Below, one piece after another: positions 11,601 to 21,696 of a stretch of DNA of 64,000 bases (position 1 is the first letter of the stretch; each line of letters begins with the position of its first letter). Location: assembly GCA_026874595.1 (NCBI GenBank), contig CM049319.1, positions 21,563,601 to 21,627,600 on the forward strand, in the 5' to 3' direction. The position numbers and the translations under genes are program-made. Origin of the DNA: Sipunculus nudus. Its lineage: Eukaryota; Annelida; Sipuncula; Golfingiida; Sipunculidae. A model generated the notes under the pieces. That model saw nothing but the letters and a program-made list of their open reading frames with translations. It made no database searches and was not told the DNA's origin.

Positions 11601-12077
11601 CTGTATCCTGGCTATGAACATCAATGTCCGTCTCCGGCAATATGTCCGTGTCAAACATCTGTGCCCCAGGGACACCATCTACCGCCGTCCTCCCAAGCAC
11701 TGCCAATACTTTCTCTTCTGTTAATGTCAGTTCTGGAACATCTGTATTCCCTCCTTCAGTTTCTTTAGCTCTTTTTTCCTTCTTGATTCTTTCTTTTTGG
11801 TTTCAGATGACCAGTCATTCCATTTATTTCTTACTTTATCTTCTGATCTCACAAAATGTCCGACCGCGTTCACCGCCTTTGTTATTTCAGCCCACGCTTT
11901 TTTCTTCCTCTCATTAGTGATAATGTCGCTGAATTTCGCTTGCAATATTTCTTTCCGCCTTCCAACTTCCTGTACGAGGCTGTTGAGTTCTTCCTCAGTG
12001 AATCTTGGTGCTCTCTTTTTCTTTTGTTGGCAACATTCGTCGCCCTCAGTCGGGACCTTCCTCTTCACAGGCGGCAT
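11601..12077 (-). pseudogene. Myb/SANT-like DNA-binding partner of Harbinger, exon 1 (1-base frameshift)
   Basis: The likely start is the ATG at 12077 (MPPVKRKVPTEGDE); an in-frame ATG at 12131 gives 18 extra residues. A basic KKKRAPR stretch that may be a nuclear signal precedes a Myb/SANT trihelix domain with the spaced aromatics FTEEELNSLV, AWAEITKAVNAV and VRNKWNDW. At about 11777, after KKELKK, the frame shifts by one base: the annotated frame stops at 11727, while the other frame continues with the family-typical TEEKVLAVLGRTAV to a clear donor (ACAG|GTAAGAG, 11601/11600). The exon therefore looks like one exon broken by a single-base deletion, or a base-calling error. Exons 2 and 3 lie at 5498-5423 and 4417-3991. 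Such proteins recruit Harbinger transposase to the element ends and nucleus. Confidence 0.75.
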
Positions 12078-12131
12078 AATGGCGGAAAAGGTTGTGACGC
12101 AGTACTGTCCTGCCATGAGTGCTGACCTCAT

Positions 12132-12815
12132 ATTCTATTTTTAGTAACATCGGAACATTTTTTGGGGAAAGAGCCCCGGAAAAACTGCCGGGCGAGCAGC
12201 TGAAGTGACGTTCGGAATCACTTGAAACGATAAGCTGAAGCCCAGTTAACTATTGTGTTCCGAGTGTTTTACTAGTGTCTTCCGAATGCTTCGAGATACT
12301 CTAGTTAGGCTCTCGTTTAGCAAATCGCTTTTGCATAGTTTGGCTCTCGTTAACCAATTTTAAGCGAACGCTTCGAGATACCGGGCCCAGGATCGTTCGG
12401 TCAGTAATAGGCCATAAGTCAAGGTTATAGTTCAGGTATTTAGGGATGCAACAGTTCTCCATTCTGCACTCATAAGTCAGGACCAAGCAACAGAAGAAAC
12501 TTTTGGTACAGCTTGAAGTAGAGTCTGAGGCGCAGGGATTTCTCGTAGAAAGTTTAAACAAAATACTCAAAACTTGATGACATTATGTGATATTTTCCAA
12601 AAAACTCTTAGTGTCATCTCACCTGATCCTAAGAACCACTTAATAAAGCGATATAATCCACTTTCATGTATACCGCTCCTTGAGTCCTTAATTACAACTC
12701 AAGGGAAGCAGTCCTTCTAATATCACCCACTGACATCTTCCTTGTACCGATTTCTTGTTAACGAAACTTATCCCTGTGCTTGATCGCGAGTGAGTTTACG
12801 GTTTACAAATTTAAT
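12132..12815. other. Intergenic stretch, candidate 5' region of the Myb gene
   Basis: No gene is seen. A short local duplication is visible: GCTTCGAGATAC at 12288-12299 and 12370-12381, with GGCTCTCGTT also repeated between them. The sequence is richer in GC than its surroundings, as expected near a minus-strand start at about 12.1 kb. Confidence 0.4.
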
Positions 12816-12995
12816 ATGTTGTGCAGGCGGTATCTAATCAAACACGGAACAAGTTTGAGGCCGGAGTCGGAATTTCTGGCTGAATTCAACAAGGATGGAT
12901 TAACACAGCGCCACATAACTAACGCAGAAAAGAAAAAGATGTCTATCGAGTCCTAGTTGGCACAGCGACTAGCTGAGAAAGAGATGCTTAAGTGA
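12816..12995 (+). pseudogene. Short unrecognised open frame interrupted by one TAG
   Basis: An ATG at 12816 opens a 46-residue frame ending at a TAG (12954-12956). The same frame continues for 12 further charged residues (LAQRLAEKEMLK) to a second stop. The composition (KKKMSIES before the TAG, helix-like charged residues after) looks more like protein than chance, and TAG could be a single C-to-T change from a glutamine codon. I do not recognise the family. It may be an unrelated host microprotein, a dead exon or coincidence. Confidence 0.25.
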
Positions 12996-13117
12996 AACGT
13001 GTGCGACTGGTGCTGCTGTCGTTGTGCTTGTCTTTCACCCTCAGGCTGACGTGGATATATTAGTGTGTTGCTTTAATACGTGTACTATTATGTACATGAT
13101 ATATCAGATTAAAAGTT

Positions 13118-13119
<2 letters not shown>

Positions 13120-13175
<56 letters not shown>
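13120..13175. repeat. (TA)n microsatellite
   Basis: A TA tract that immediately precedes a short interspersed segment (13176-13361), which is itself followed by another TA tract. Confidence 0.95.
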
Positions 13176-13180
<5 letters not shown>

Positions 13181-13358
13181 GAACCTCTCCTGGTGGGCAC
13201 CTCCATAAAATGTGCACCTCTATATAGTGGGCATTTTTTTAAAGGACCCAATCTTTCTCGTTCTTAATATTTATATAATCATTACCGATATATAGTTGCC
13301 CCCTCTGTTAAGTGAGCAGTTTGCCCCAGACCCAAGGGTACCCAATTTTATAAAGGTT

Positions 13359-13361
<3 letters not shown>
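13176..13361. mobile_element. Candidate TA-targeting MITE between two TA tracts
   Basis: The segment begins ACAATGGAACCTCTCC and contains GTGGGCACCTCC-type phrases repeated internally. It ends GGTTTAAATATA, with (TA)n on both sides. This suits a small Tc1/mariner-superfamily non-autonomous element, which inserts at TA. The terminal inverted match is weak, so the call is tentative. Confidence 0.35.
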
Positions 13362-13414
<53 letters not shown>

Positions 13415-13420
13415 TATATA
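13362..13420. repeat. (TA)n microsatellite, interrupted
   Basis: A TA tract with one ACACA interruption at 13406-13410. It lies about 110 bases upstream of the EGF gene's start codon and may fall in that gene's promoter or 5' region. Confidence 0.9.
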
Positions 13421-13531
13421 CATGTGTGTGTAAATTTAGGTGTTGCTGTGTCTGTGAAAGTCGTGTGTGTTTGCATTGTTCGACTTTACCACTAAATAAC
13501 CAGCTTCATTTGTTCTGGTTGTAGTAGTGCC

Positions 13532-13706
13532 ATGAAGGTAACTTGCTGCCCATTGGCCGTGGGCCTCGTTTTGGCGCTTCTTTATCACGTGTCAGCTGGC
13601 CCATGTGACAACAACCCTTGTCAACATGGCGGACGCTGTGCCTCTTATGGTCGAACCGCGAAATGTTGGTGCACACGTGGTTACTTTGGCGACAGGTGTG
13701 AAAAAG
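13532..13706 (+). CDS. Secreted EGF-repeat protein, exon 1 (signal peptide + EGF 1)
   Basis: The ATG at 13532 starts a typical signal peptide (MKVTCC, then the hydrophobic core VGLVLALLYHVSAG). One EGF-like domain follows with six cysteines spaced C-x4-C-x5-C-x8-C-x-C-x8-C. The exon ends at a donor GAAAAAG|GTAACT after the first base of a codon (phase 1). There is no calcium-binding D/N-x-D/N-E/Q motif. Three further phase 1-1 exons, each one EGF module, follow at 14942, 15436 and 16028. The product would be exported and could be a ligand or an extracellular or shell-matrix component; the sequence does not say which. The signal peptide supports this start. Confidence 0.8.
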
Positions 13707-14332
13707 GTAACTAATACCCAGGCGTAGTCTTGGGTAACTGGTGTTTTATTGCATGGGAAGATTTTCAATTTGAATTGAAAGTATGATTTTCCAAAATAAA
13801 AACAACACAGACAGGCCCGAAATACTTTTTAAACACGACCCCGGAAATATGGGATGATTTATAAAATATCGAAAATTTAGCCATCCAATAGGATGCAATG
13901 CAAGACTCCTATTCTATGTTAGGGAAACACTTTAAAACCCTCTTCGTGTATTAAGAACAATAAAATGGTCGGAACCAATGCATTAGGTATACCTTTATTT
14001 TTTTAAAATTGTAAACGTTCGATTCCATGCGATGAAAATCCTTTTAACATCAAAACCGTCACGCAGTATGAAGAGACGACATATAACACCCTGTCTACTA
14101 ACCACGTGAAACCCACAAGGCGCATGCACGCATATTGCCCTACATACTCTGCAGTGCGGAATAATTGTTGCAGTGCGATTTGGCAGTTAGAATGTGTGCA
14201 ACAGTGTCACGTAGAGACAGCTAAGGAGCTCTGCAAGTTACAGACACTTGGATATCTCTGGTATTTTAACAACATGTAGTGTCAGCACAAACTTGATTTT
14301 AGGTTTAGGGTTCACTTGAAGCATTTGATATA

Positions 14333-14610
14333 CCGGATTTATTGGCTCAGTGGTAGAACGCAGGACTCAAAGCCGGGAGATCGTGAGCGCTCTGCAGGCT
14401 AGGAAGGCCGTACCCAACGGCTGTGTTTCACTCACAAACGAGTACGCCTTTCGGGGATTCCGCAGTAAAATGACCCACAACGGGGACGAATACGACCAAG
14501 GTGCAGATGTCACCGGGCCTGGTTAACATCAGAATATAAACATGAGAGGAAGCATGTGATACTGCCCTGTCACGTATTTCGAGACTGGTATTGAATTCTG
14601 CAGAAGTATT
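14333..14610 (+). mobile_element. Candidate tRNA-derived SINE
   Basis: A box-A-like pol III promoter (TGGCTCAGTGGT, 14343-14354) is followed about 23 bases later by a degenerate box-B-like GAGATCGTGAGC (14377-14388). The acceptor stem is not intact, so it is not a tRNA gene. An unrelated body runs to about 14610. It lies in intron 1 of the EGF gene. The right end and any target-site duplication are not clear. Confidence 0.45.
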
Positions 14611-14941
14611 ATACACTCTGAGTTAAGCTATGCATTTAAATATGGAGGCGGTCAACTAAAACTATAAAACAAATTTAAAAGAAAGGAGAAAAAATGTTTG
14701 GCTTTATAAAGGGAATATTGGTAACAATGGTAACCCCGTTAATAAACGTATGATGTGTACTCTGAACGCCGCCAGGTAAAATCAGCAAAGCAATTGAAAA
14801 AACAGAATAATTATTGTTAATTAATTACAATCCCTATTGCACTGACTTATGAAGGTGAAGGAACGTAAGTGCCCATTGCCGACACTTTGACTCTCCGGTT
14901 TCATGATTACACAAATACTGGCTCTGGTGTATCTCTTGCAG

Positions 14942-15061
14942 CGAGTCCCTGTCGTTCACCAAGCCCCTGTCGACACGGTGGGACCTGCATCCCCAGATCT
15001 GTTGGTCGTGGCTTCTTCTGTCTTTGTCAGAATAGGTACTCTGGATTTACCTGCGAAAAAG
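14942..15061 (+). CDS. EGF-repeat protein, exon 2 (EGF 2)
   Basis: A 120-bp exon (40 codons, phase 1-1) bounded by a CTCTTGCAG acceptor and an AAAAAG|GTAACT donor almost identical to exon 1's donor. It encodes one EGF with cysteine spacing C-x5-C-x5-C-x10-C-x-C-x8-C, containing the conserved CRHGGTC. Equal exon phases allow module duplication without frame change. Confidence 0.82.
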
Positions 15062-15435
15062 GTAACTTTGGTAACAGTATAATGGTAATACACATGCATA
15101 CTTTGTTACATATAATAGGTCATAGAACATGCAGTATAAAAAGGTGTTTCAGTAAATAATAATCTGTTATCATTTTGAATCAAATATAAAATAACACATA
15201 TTGTAAAACAAGAGAAAAACGAGGCGTATATTACTCTTTCCGTTCACGTATAGAAGATTGATATTGCTGTTAATAATGATTTGTATTACTTTATTATAGT
15301 CTTGATTATCGCGTAAAAATTCCCGTAACACTATAATATCAAAGAATAAAATTATGAAATATTCAATTTTATTGAATATATTCTCGTATATTATTATCTA
15401 TGTTTTAAATAGTAATTTAATCGAATGTTTCCAAG

Positions 15436-15555
15436 AAAACCCGTGCCAGGCCTCCTCTTGTATGAACGGCGGGACCTGCTTTGAAACCAGCTATGGCAAA
15501 CAAGGATTTGTCTGTTTGTGTGAGAAGGGTTTCATCGGAAAACGGTGTGAATATG
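15436..15555 (+). CDS. EGF-repeat protein, exon 3 (EGF 3)
   Basis: A 120-bp exon, phase 1-1. Its donor is GAATATG|GTAGGT and its acceptor TTTCCAAG is weaker than those of the other exons. It encodes one EGF (CMNGGTC, then CLCEKGFIGKRC). Upstream, the open frame continues through a hydrophobic stretch starting at an ATG at 15354 (MKYSILLNIFSYIIIYVL). That could be read as an alternative first exon with its own signal peptide, or as intron. The weak acceptor makes the second start worth keeping in mind. Confidence 0.75.
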
Positions 15556-15732
15556 GTAGGTTACTTTTGTTAATGGAATTATGAGACTTCAGGCGGATGT
15601 TATAATGTGTATGAATTGCTTGCGCAAGTTTTGAAACGGGTTTTCCAATACTACACTCTAATTCATGGACCCTCCCTCTCTTTACTTCTTCGCTTGTGAC
15701 TTGAACCCGTAAAATATGGAACATTATATATA

Positions 15733-15905
15733 CAGTGAAAACTAGAAATTACGACCACCAACGAGATTCGGATAAAGTGAACACATTTTCGAGGTGGTAT
15801 AGACGAGGTTTAATATAACGAGCTAAAAGAGAATTGAGACCACAAGAAAATGGTCGTCATTTTGAGGTGTTCGCTAAACTGAGGTGACGTAGCATGGTTT
15901 TAATA
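15733..15905. mobile_element. Candidate TA-targeting MITE
   Basis: It starts ACAGTGAAAACTAG after TATATAT and ends GGTTTTAATATATAT. Internal wording (ACGACCACC ... GGTCGTCATTTTGAGG) is partly self-complementary, a style shared with non-autonomous Tc1/mariner-like repeats. It lies in intron 3 of the EGF gene and resembles 13176-13361 at its ends. Confidence 0.35.
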
Positions 15906-16027
15906 TATATATGTACGTGTGTGTGTGTGTGTGTCTCTCTCTCTGGCACTTAAATGTTGCTCTTACATTGTGTTAATAGTTAATACAAGTGATATTCTGT
16001 GATTTTTACTTGACTTTTTGTCATCAG

Positions 16028-16153
16028 TTTCGCCGTGCGCAGGAAACAGAAATCCCTGCATGAACGGTGGCAAATGCCGGGACAGCTACTGGCGGAAGGA
16101 GAAGTACATGTGCTTATGTCGCCCTGGCTTCAAAGGTACCAACTGTGAATCGC
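16028..16153 (+). CDS. EGF-repeat protein, exon 4 (EGF 4)
   Basis: A 126-bp exon (42 codons, phase 1-1) with acceptor TTTTGTCATCAG and donor TCGC|GTAAGT. It encodes one EGF, with CMNGGKC then CLCRPGFKGTNC, and a longer C1-C2 loop (six residues) than EGF 1. No clear further EGF exon is seen to 18.3 kb, so the terminal exon is unresolved. Confidence 0.82.
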
Positions 16154-16572
16154 GTAAGTATAAAAATCAACAAAACCATTTAAATGTAGGTGAATTATGG
16201 ATGCGTATTAAATATTCGCCTTAATTAAAAATACATTTATTGATTTCACTTTATTGTAAGACGTGTAATATTGTCGTGTTAATACAGGACTTAAAATCCA
16301 TTGCTGATTTAAATAGTAACGTCTGGTTATAATATGTATTCGTTCCTTAGTCACTCGCATATATTTATTAAAAACAAACCATTTGATTTTGACTAATGTT
16401 ATCCTCACTGTGAGTGTGGATAAATCTTCTTCATGCTATAGTTTATATATTTTACTCCAATTTAGAAAAAAATAAGATATGAGAAAAGTGCAATCTTACG
16501 ATTGCAGGCCTCCACCTAATGTTGGGTACTCCACAACTCGTGTTTTCATTCACTTTTTTACCATGTTCCCAG

Positions 16573-16667
16573 GTTCATCGCTGCATAAATATGCCCCCAC
16601 CCCCAAGTGTTTGCATTTACTTCCATTTTCCATGTTCAATCTGGCATATGTTACCGCCCATTTGTGA
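16573..16667 (+). CDS. Possible terminal exon of the EGF gene
   Basis: After a TTCCCAG acceptor-like site, the phase-1 frame runs 31 residues to a stop. It has the right phase to follow exon 4 but shows no domain and only one cysteine. It is offered only because no better 3' exon is visible. Confidence 0.15.
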
Positions 16668-18388
16668 ATATTCCTGCCGGCATCCGGAACATGATCCGAA
16701 CTTACACCAAAATCCAACCGATTCTTCATTGGTTCGTTCCAGAGGTGATTTAGTATTTGGAATTCGGTTTATGATTGCTTGAGTTATGTTGTGAACAAAC
16801 ACACGCCTCCCTGCGGAAGCTAAAATCTCACACACCAGACGCCCATGACATTGATCTTGAACAGATAGATGACAAAAGTTTCCTGCATGGTCATAGACAT
16901 ATTTTTCGTTTTCCGATTTTCAGGAAAAACCTGACGACGTGAGGTCTCTCTGCGAAGATTGCCGTAATTCTCGGTGAAATGTTATGCGGATCCTGAATAA
17001 TATTTAAACAACAGCGCCATCTGAGGTTCACCGATGATCTGTCACGTGTGGTGATTTTCACATTTGAATTTTCAATGAATAAACATGTAACGCATCACGT
17101 TTCATCTGTTGTAAATTGATGCGGAGTTATGAATCCCCGTGTCCACATAGTACTCGTATCTTGTTGCTATGAGCCAACGTATAAAACCCGATTAAAGAGA
17201 AACTGGATTCTTTCTAGATAAAAATCAAGAAACCAATAGCATATTTGCTTGTCACAAACAGCTACATCCGTAACTTTCAGGAGTTATGACTAATATTTTT
17301 GTAACTGTATGTCATTTTGTACCGAAACATGTTGACCATGATGTCATAGTCCTCATCCTTGTCACCTGGCAACGGTCGTGTAAACCAATGCGTAAAAAAG
17401 TAAATATTGACAGATGAATAAAAATACGAGTGTCAGATTATGTCCTTTTAGAAACGCATTCATTGGTAACCCTACTCTATAGAGTTTTAACCGGTGTTCA
17501 TAAAAACATAATTGAGATGTTCAATGAAAAGTTGATATCACATTCCCTAAAATTTAATATTAAATCTAAAGTATATGTATATATAAAACCTGATCGCGAT
17601 TCTCCCACATGATGAGAGAACCACATTAAAAACTTAGATTGTACCTTTTCTTCTTTTTTAATTAGAATGTAGAACACACAACCCTTGCTTCCCAGTGCTG
17701 CCACCTACCTAAAGAGAATTCACTAAATCAGCTGACTGGGGAAAAAAAACCCGAGGGGGTGACGTCACGAACACATAGGTGTTTACACGTTATATTAAAT
17801 ATATCGTGAAAACCTATGAAATTGGTCCATTAAATTAATACGCAGTTGTTTTTTTTTTTTTTTCTAGACAATCTTTTACCTACTTCCGCTCCGCTTTTCT
17901 AGGACAGGTTAGTTTTATTTTGCGCGATTATGCCCTATTTAGCTGAATAATTAATAATTTTAATAATCCCCCAATAGTTGCCCCTATTTCTTTTGTGCTT
18001 TAAGGTCCTCCACGCCTGTCACGTTTTTTCAGAAGGCGCATTCGGGATTTTCTTGCCTTTCGTGCTCACTAGCGACAGAAAAAATTGTGCAATCCCAATT
18101 GCTCCCAATCCTTCCCGCGATAGGAAGTAAAGCATTTTATTCAAAACATGACTCCTCTTACAGCCGGGGTGACACTATACGACCAACGAATAACACGGCC
18201 ACAGTTTGACTTTTTATGGGTTAAGAGGTATGTTGATTTATAAACATTCATAAATATATTTCCATTATAACCATATTTTCAATAGCTTATCCAGTTTATT
18301 GGTTGTTTGAAAAAAGGTTGTTCGAAGCCCTTAAAATTAAACACAGTTGGGGGGAGGGGGGAGGATGCACACATTTTTCAACAATCTC
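16668..18388. other. Non-coding stretch
   Basis: No gene is recognised. The stretch contains a consensus TGACGTCA (CRE) at about 17760, a 15-base T run near 17850 and scattered chance frames. Confidence 0.4.
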
Positions 18389-18706
18389 CATACGCTCCCA
18401 AGGCAGCGGAAATATGGCGCTTCTAAAGAAGCTACTGATTTTCCCGCTGCCTGCTTTGACCGTTTTGATGCACTTAAACACCAGGTTGTGCACATGGGCC
18501 TGTCTGCTTAAGAAACTGTTGAAGTGACTAGCAGCCAATCACATACAAGTCAAGAAACACTCGACAGGCATCAGGCTCCGCCCAGAAACCACGTGCGGGG
18601 CAATTCTCTCTGAGCCTGTGGCCTGTTCACACGGTCGCCGGGGCGATGAGCTGTCACTCAAAACGAAATAAACAACATTGGCTCCGTTTATTCCTCGCTT
18701 GGCTGG
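18389..18706 (+). repeat. Inverted-repeat module X (left copy)
   Basis: This 318-bp segment matches the reverse complement of 33707-34263 over its whole length. Shared landmarks include CATACGCTCCC, AGGCAGCGGAAAT, CACTCGACAGGCATC, CCTGTGGCCTGTTCA, GATGAGCTGTCACTCAAAA and CCTCGCTTGGC. It is GC-richer than its flanks and encodes nothing recognisable. Confidence 0.85.
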
Positions 18707-19017
18707 TAAACCGTTTATCTGGGAGCATCATCAGTTTCCGTTCAACCTGATGAAAATCATCAAGGCTCAGGACAAGCATTTAATAATGTAGGAGTCTATT
18801 TTGCCTGATCCTGTTTTTCCACATTGACAGCTTTCAGTTGCATTTTCGTGTGCAAGAGCCTTCATCGACATATATGTGTTGGTTATCATACCCAAAACTT
18901 CCAACATTTGACAACTAAAAACATTGGGTTTTGAGCTTCAATTTATACATATATTCTTTCATAAACTTTCACTTTTCTAAATATAGTCATATACAGTACA
19001 GTGGCCACAAGGGTAAA

Positions 19018-19740
19018 ATTGTCTTCAAGTTGCAACCATTTTGTAACTGGTAGCAACCACTTTAGCTGAAAAGCTTATGATCTGTAGTATAAGGAATGGG
19101 CCATGGCCAAACCTGTATCTGGTAAGAAATGTTTCCATAGCAACCAATGCATATTTGGAGACCACTTAAAAGACAAAATCGGTCATAACTTCAAAAGGAA
19201 AACGGTAGAGAATCGTTTTATAGGTCAAATAATAGGTTATTAACACGCGGTTTCGTTGTATGTAGTGACGTCATCGGGCAAGTGATGACGTAATCATAAT
19301 ATGACGTCATAACCGTTAAATGCGCTTCAAAATTCAAATTCCGACTTTATCAAGTAATCTTAGGACCACAATGAACATCTTGTCACAATCGTGTCACCCC
19401 GAAAAGAAAGCAGGCTTTAGTACAAATCAAATTATGCGTATTTATTTACTGTAACCCTTAAACTTGAAGACAATCAGCGTGATCCGTTTTCATGCTACGT
19501 TATTTCTGAGAAGGGATCGTCAAAGTGTCTAAGAGTCTTAACTGAGAGGAGGACAAACCAAGTTGACTTGATGAAGTTTCAAAATAACAAAAAAGCATGG
19601 TCCTGCTAATGCAGTTGAAATCAATTTAAAAAAAGTAATAGTATATTTAGGCACGGAAAAATTGGGAATTACAACCGAAATATGCTTTACTCCTGTAGCA
19701 TATTAGGGCCTACGCTTACGGAGCTGTAATATTAGAAACA
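19018..19740 (+). repeat. Inverted-repeat module Y (left copy)
   Basis: About 720 bp matching the reverse complement of roughly 35925-36660. Shared landmarks include AGCTTATGATCTGTAGTA, GAATRGGCCATGGCC, ATGCATATTTGGAGACCAC, ACAATGAACATCTTGTC, GTCTAAGAGTCTTAACTGAG-type text and CAACCGAAATATGCTTTAC. No protein is encoded. 19741-20520, to its right, shows no supported gene. Confidence 0.85.
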
Positions 19741-20790
19741 TCTGACCATGAATATTGGTAATTTGGCTCCGCGATTTTGTTGCGCCCGGCGAATGGGTTA
19801 ATTTGACAGCAGATCTCTTTTGAACAAGTAAATCGACATAGCCCGTGACACAGATACCGCCATCTTGTATCCGCGAAGCCTCGCCGCAAAGCATGATGGT
19901 ACATACTGGGGGCAAACATAAACATCTTTCACATGACAACTCCGAGCAGACGACGGGCAACATTTGTTGGAGATCAAACTTGCTGTTTTTTTTATGTGCT
20001 AGTGACTGAAAATGGGAGGTGGGGACCACTGTGCAGTATTCATGTGTGACAATGAGCGGCGATATCCTCATCGATAAATATACTCACTTCGTTAAGTATT
20101 AGGGCCTATACTTCACTATTTCACTGCCACGCCCCCTTATATCCCTCACTGAAGCCACTATGACTATTAATACATTTATTACCGGGATCGTGTGAAGGCG
20201 ATTCCATGGTGTCCTTTCCCTTTTGTGCTATCCATTCAATGTGCTCCTGAAAAACCTTGGAAACCGGTATATCTTTCAAAATCAAGTTAAATCACCTGAG
20301 AATAATACCCCCCCCAATAAAAGAAAGTATTATAAAAGCGTATTTAACATTTGATGCAAAATGCATGCAAAAAAAAAGACATACGTTTTATCAAATTCAT
20401 GATATTCCAGATGTAATGTTTTTATTTCGTCTCTCCAAGTGCTGAATTAAATTATAATAGATCTCCAATGTGCTAGAATTAATTAAAAATATTAGTTTTT
20501 ATAACTTTTTTTACCCCTGTAGTTTGTTGATCTATTACAGGTGGATTGTGAAAGAACATGTAAAAGCTCTGCACTTTCACTCCTGTCCAGTCAAGTACAG
20601 AACTCTATGGCAAAAACCAGTGAATAACAGACAACACACGTATATGTAGCAATCATTTTTTGCTTGGAAAACCAATTGGCATCAATCCACATCCATGCCT
20701 ATACATGCGAGGGTACCAAGAAGAAAGTCACGGTCAAAACATCCAAGTCCAAGAAATTCTAAAGAATTGAAGTTTTGAAAAAAGGAAGAA

Positions 20791-21695
20791 CAGGCCTCAT
20801 ATTTGACGACCGGCAACCGGCAAATGCCGGTTAAAATTGGCTGGCTGCCGGCAGCCACGATCCTGACCGGCAGAAAAAATTCCTCACTGCGTCCGTCTTG
20901 TCTGTACACAATCGCAGCCACTCATTATGCTTTTTAATTAAAAAGAAACTTAGTGTTACTGGTTCCCCGTTTACGAGATGTTACGCGTTATCCGATTGGT
21001 ACGCTGTATAAGGATATTGGTAATACAGTTTCTCGGGAAACTACATCGTATGCACGCTGTTCAGTTGTAAAAACCCGCGTACCTCGTGTTAACATATGTA
21101 GTATATAAATAAATACTAAGAACACCATTAATATATCTATAATAAGGTCTATCATCATCCAAATTAGGCCTTCAATTAACTTATGACCTGGTAAAAAATC
21201 CCATTTCCCAAGGTTCCGCGTCCGTGTCTCCTTTTTACCCACCGTCGTCACGACGGCTGCATCAGCAAAACTTAGCACTGTCAGAAAATGGCAAAGCCAG
21301 TACGAATGGTTGCAGTACGAAACGGACGAATATGGTTACGTGTCAGTGATATGGTGCAGCCTCCACCTCATGCAGTATTTTGATGCAATCCCTGCCCTTG
21401 TTCACTTGGAAGGGAAAAGAGGGCAGAAGAGGCGAATACAGGAAGGGTGCTGCTTCAAAATAATTTTGAGGACTGGCCAAAGATGACTCGGGGTCACCTG
21501 GTGACTATGTTTGTGAATGATGAATAAAACATACTTGGATATGGTTTTTTTTCTTATTTAGACTTTATTCCAAATAAAAAAATGCAAACAAATAAAAAAA
21601 TGAAAACTGTCTGTCAAATTTCTTTGTTGCCTGTCAATTTCAAATTTGACCGGCAGCAGTAGCTTGACATTTCCAAAAATGAAATTCGAGGCCTG
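20791..21695 (+). mobile_element. hAT-like insertion with CAGGCCTC...GAGGCCTG ends
   Basis: A 905-bp segment starting CAGGCCTC and ending GAGGCCTG, a perfect 8-base inverted match with the CAG start typical of hAT elements. GAAGAA occurs just outside the left end and overlaps the right end by one base. Subterminal GACCGGCA motifs also recur near both ends. Inside, 21270-21370 encodes a short piece beginning KWQSQYEWLQYE with a later VIWCSLH, reminiscent of the N-terminal zinc-finger exon of hAT proteins. No transposase core remains, so it would be an internally deleted copy. It sits immediately 5' of the ISL2EU transposase frame. Confidence 0.5.
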
Positions 21696-21696
21696 A

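Noticed and set aside
11624-12144. Three plus-strand frames opposite the Myb exon
   Set aside because: They are antisense shadows of the Myb/SANT exon, whose domain and splice donor are clear on the minus strand.
12140-12400. Harbinger terminal inverted repeats at the 12.2-12.4 kb GC-rich patch
   Set aside because: No matching inverted sequence was found by eye between 2.3 and 2.55 kb; only a local direct duplication is present.
19703-20071. 122-codon minus-strand frame rich in Cys
   Set aside because: No family, splice sites or counterpart in Y' was seen, and a second frame overlaps it. Probably chance in GC-richer DNA.
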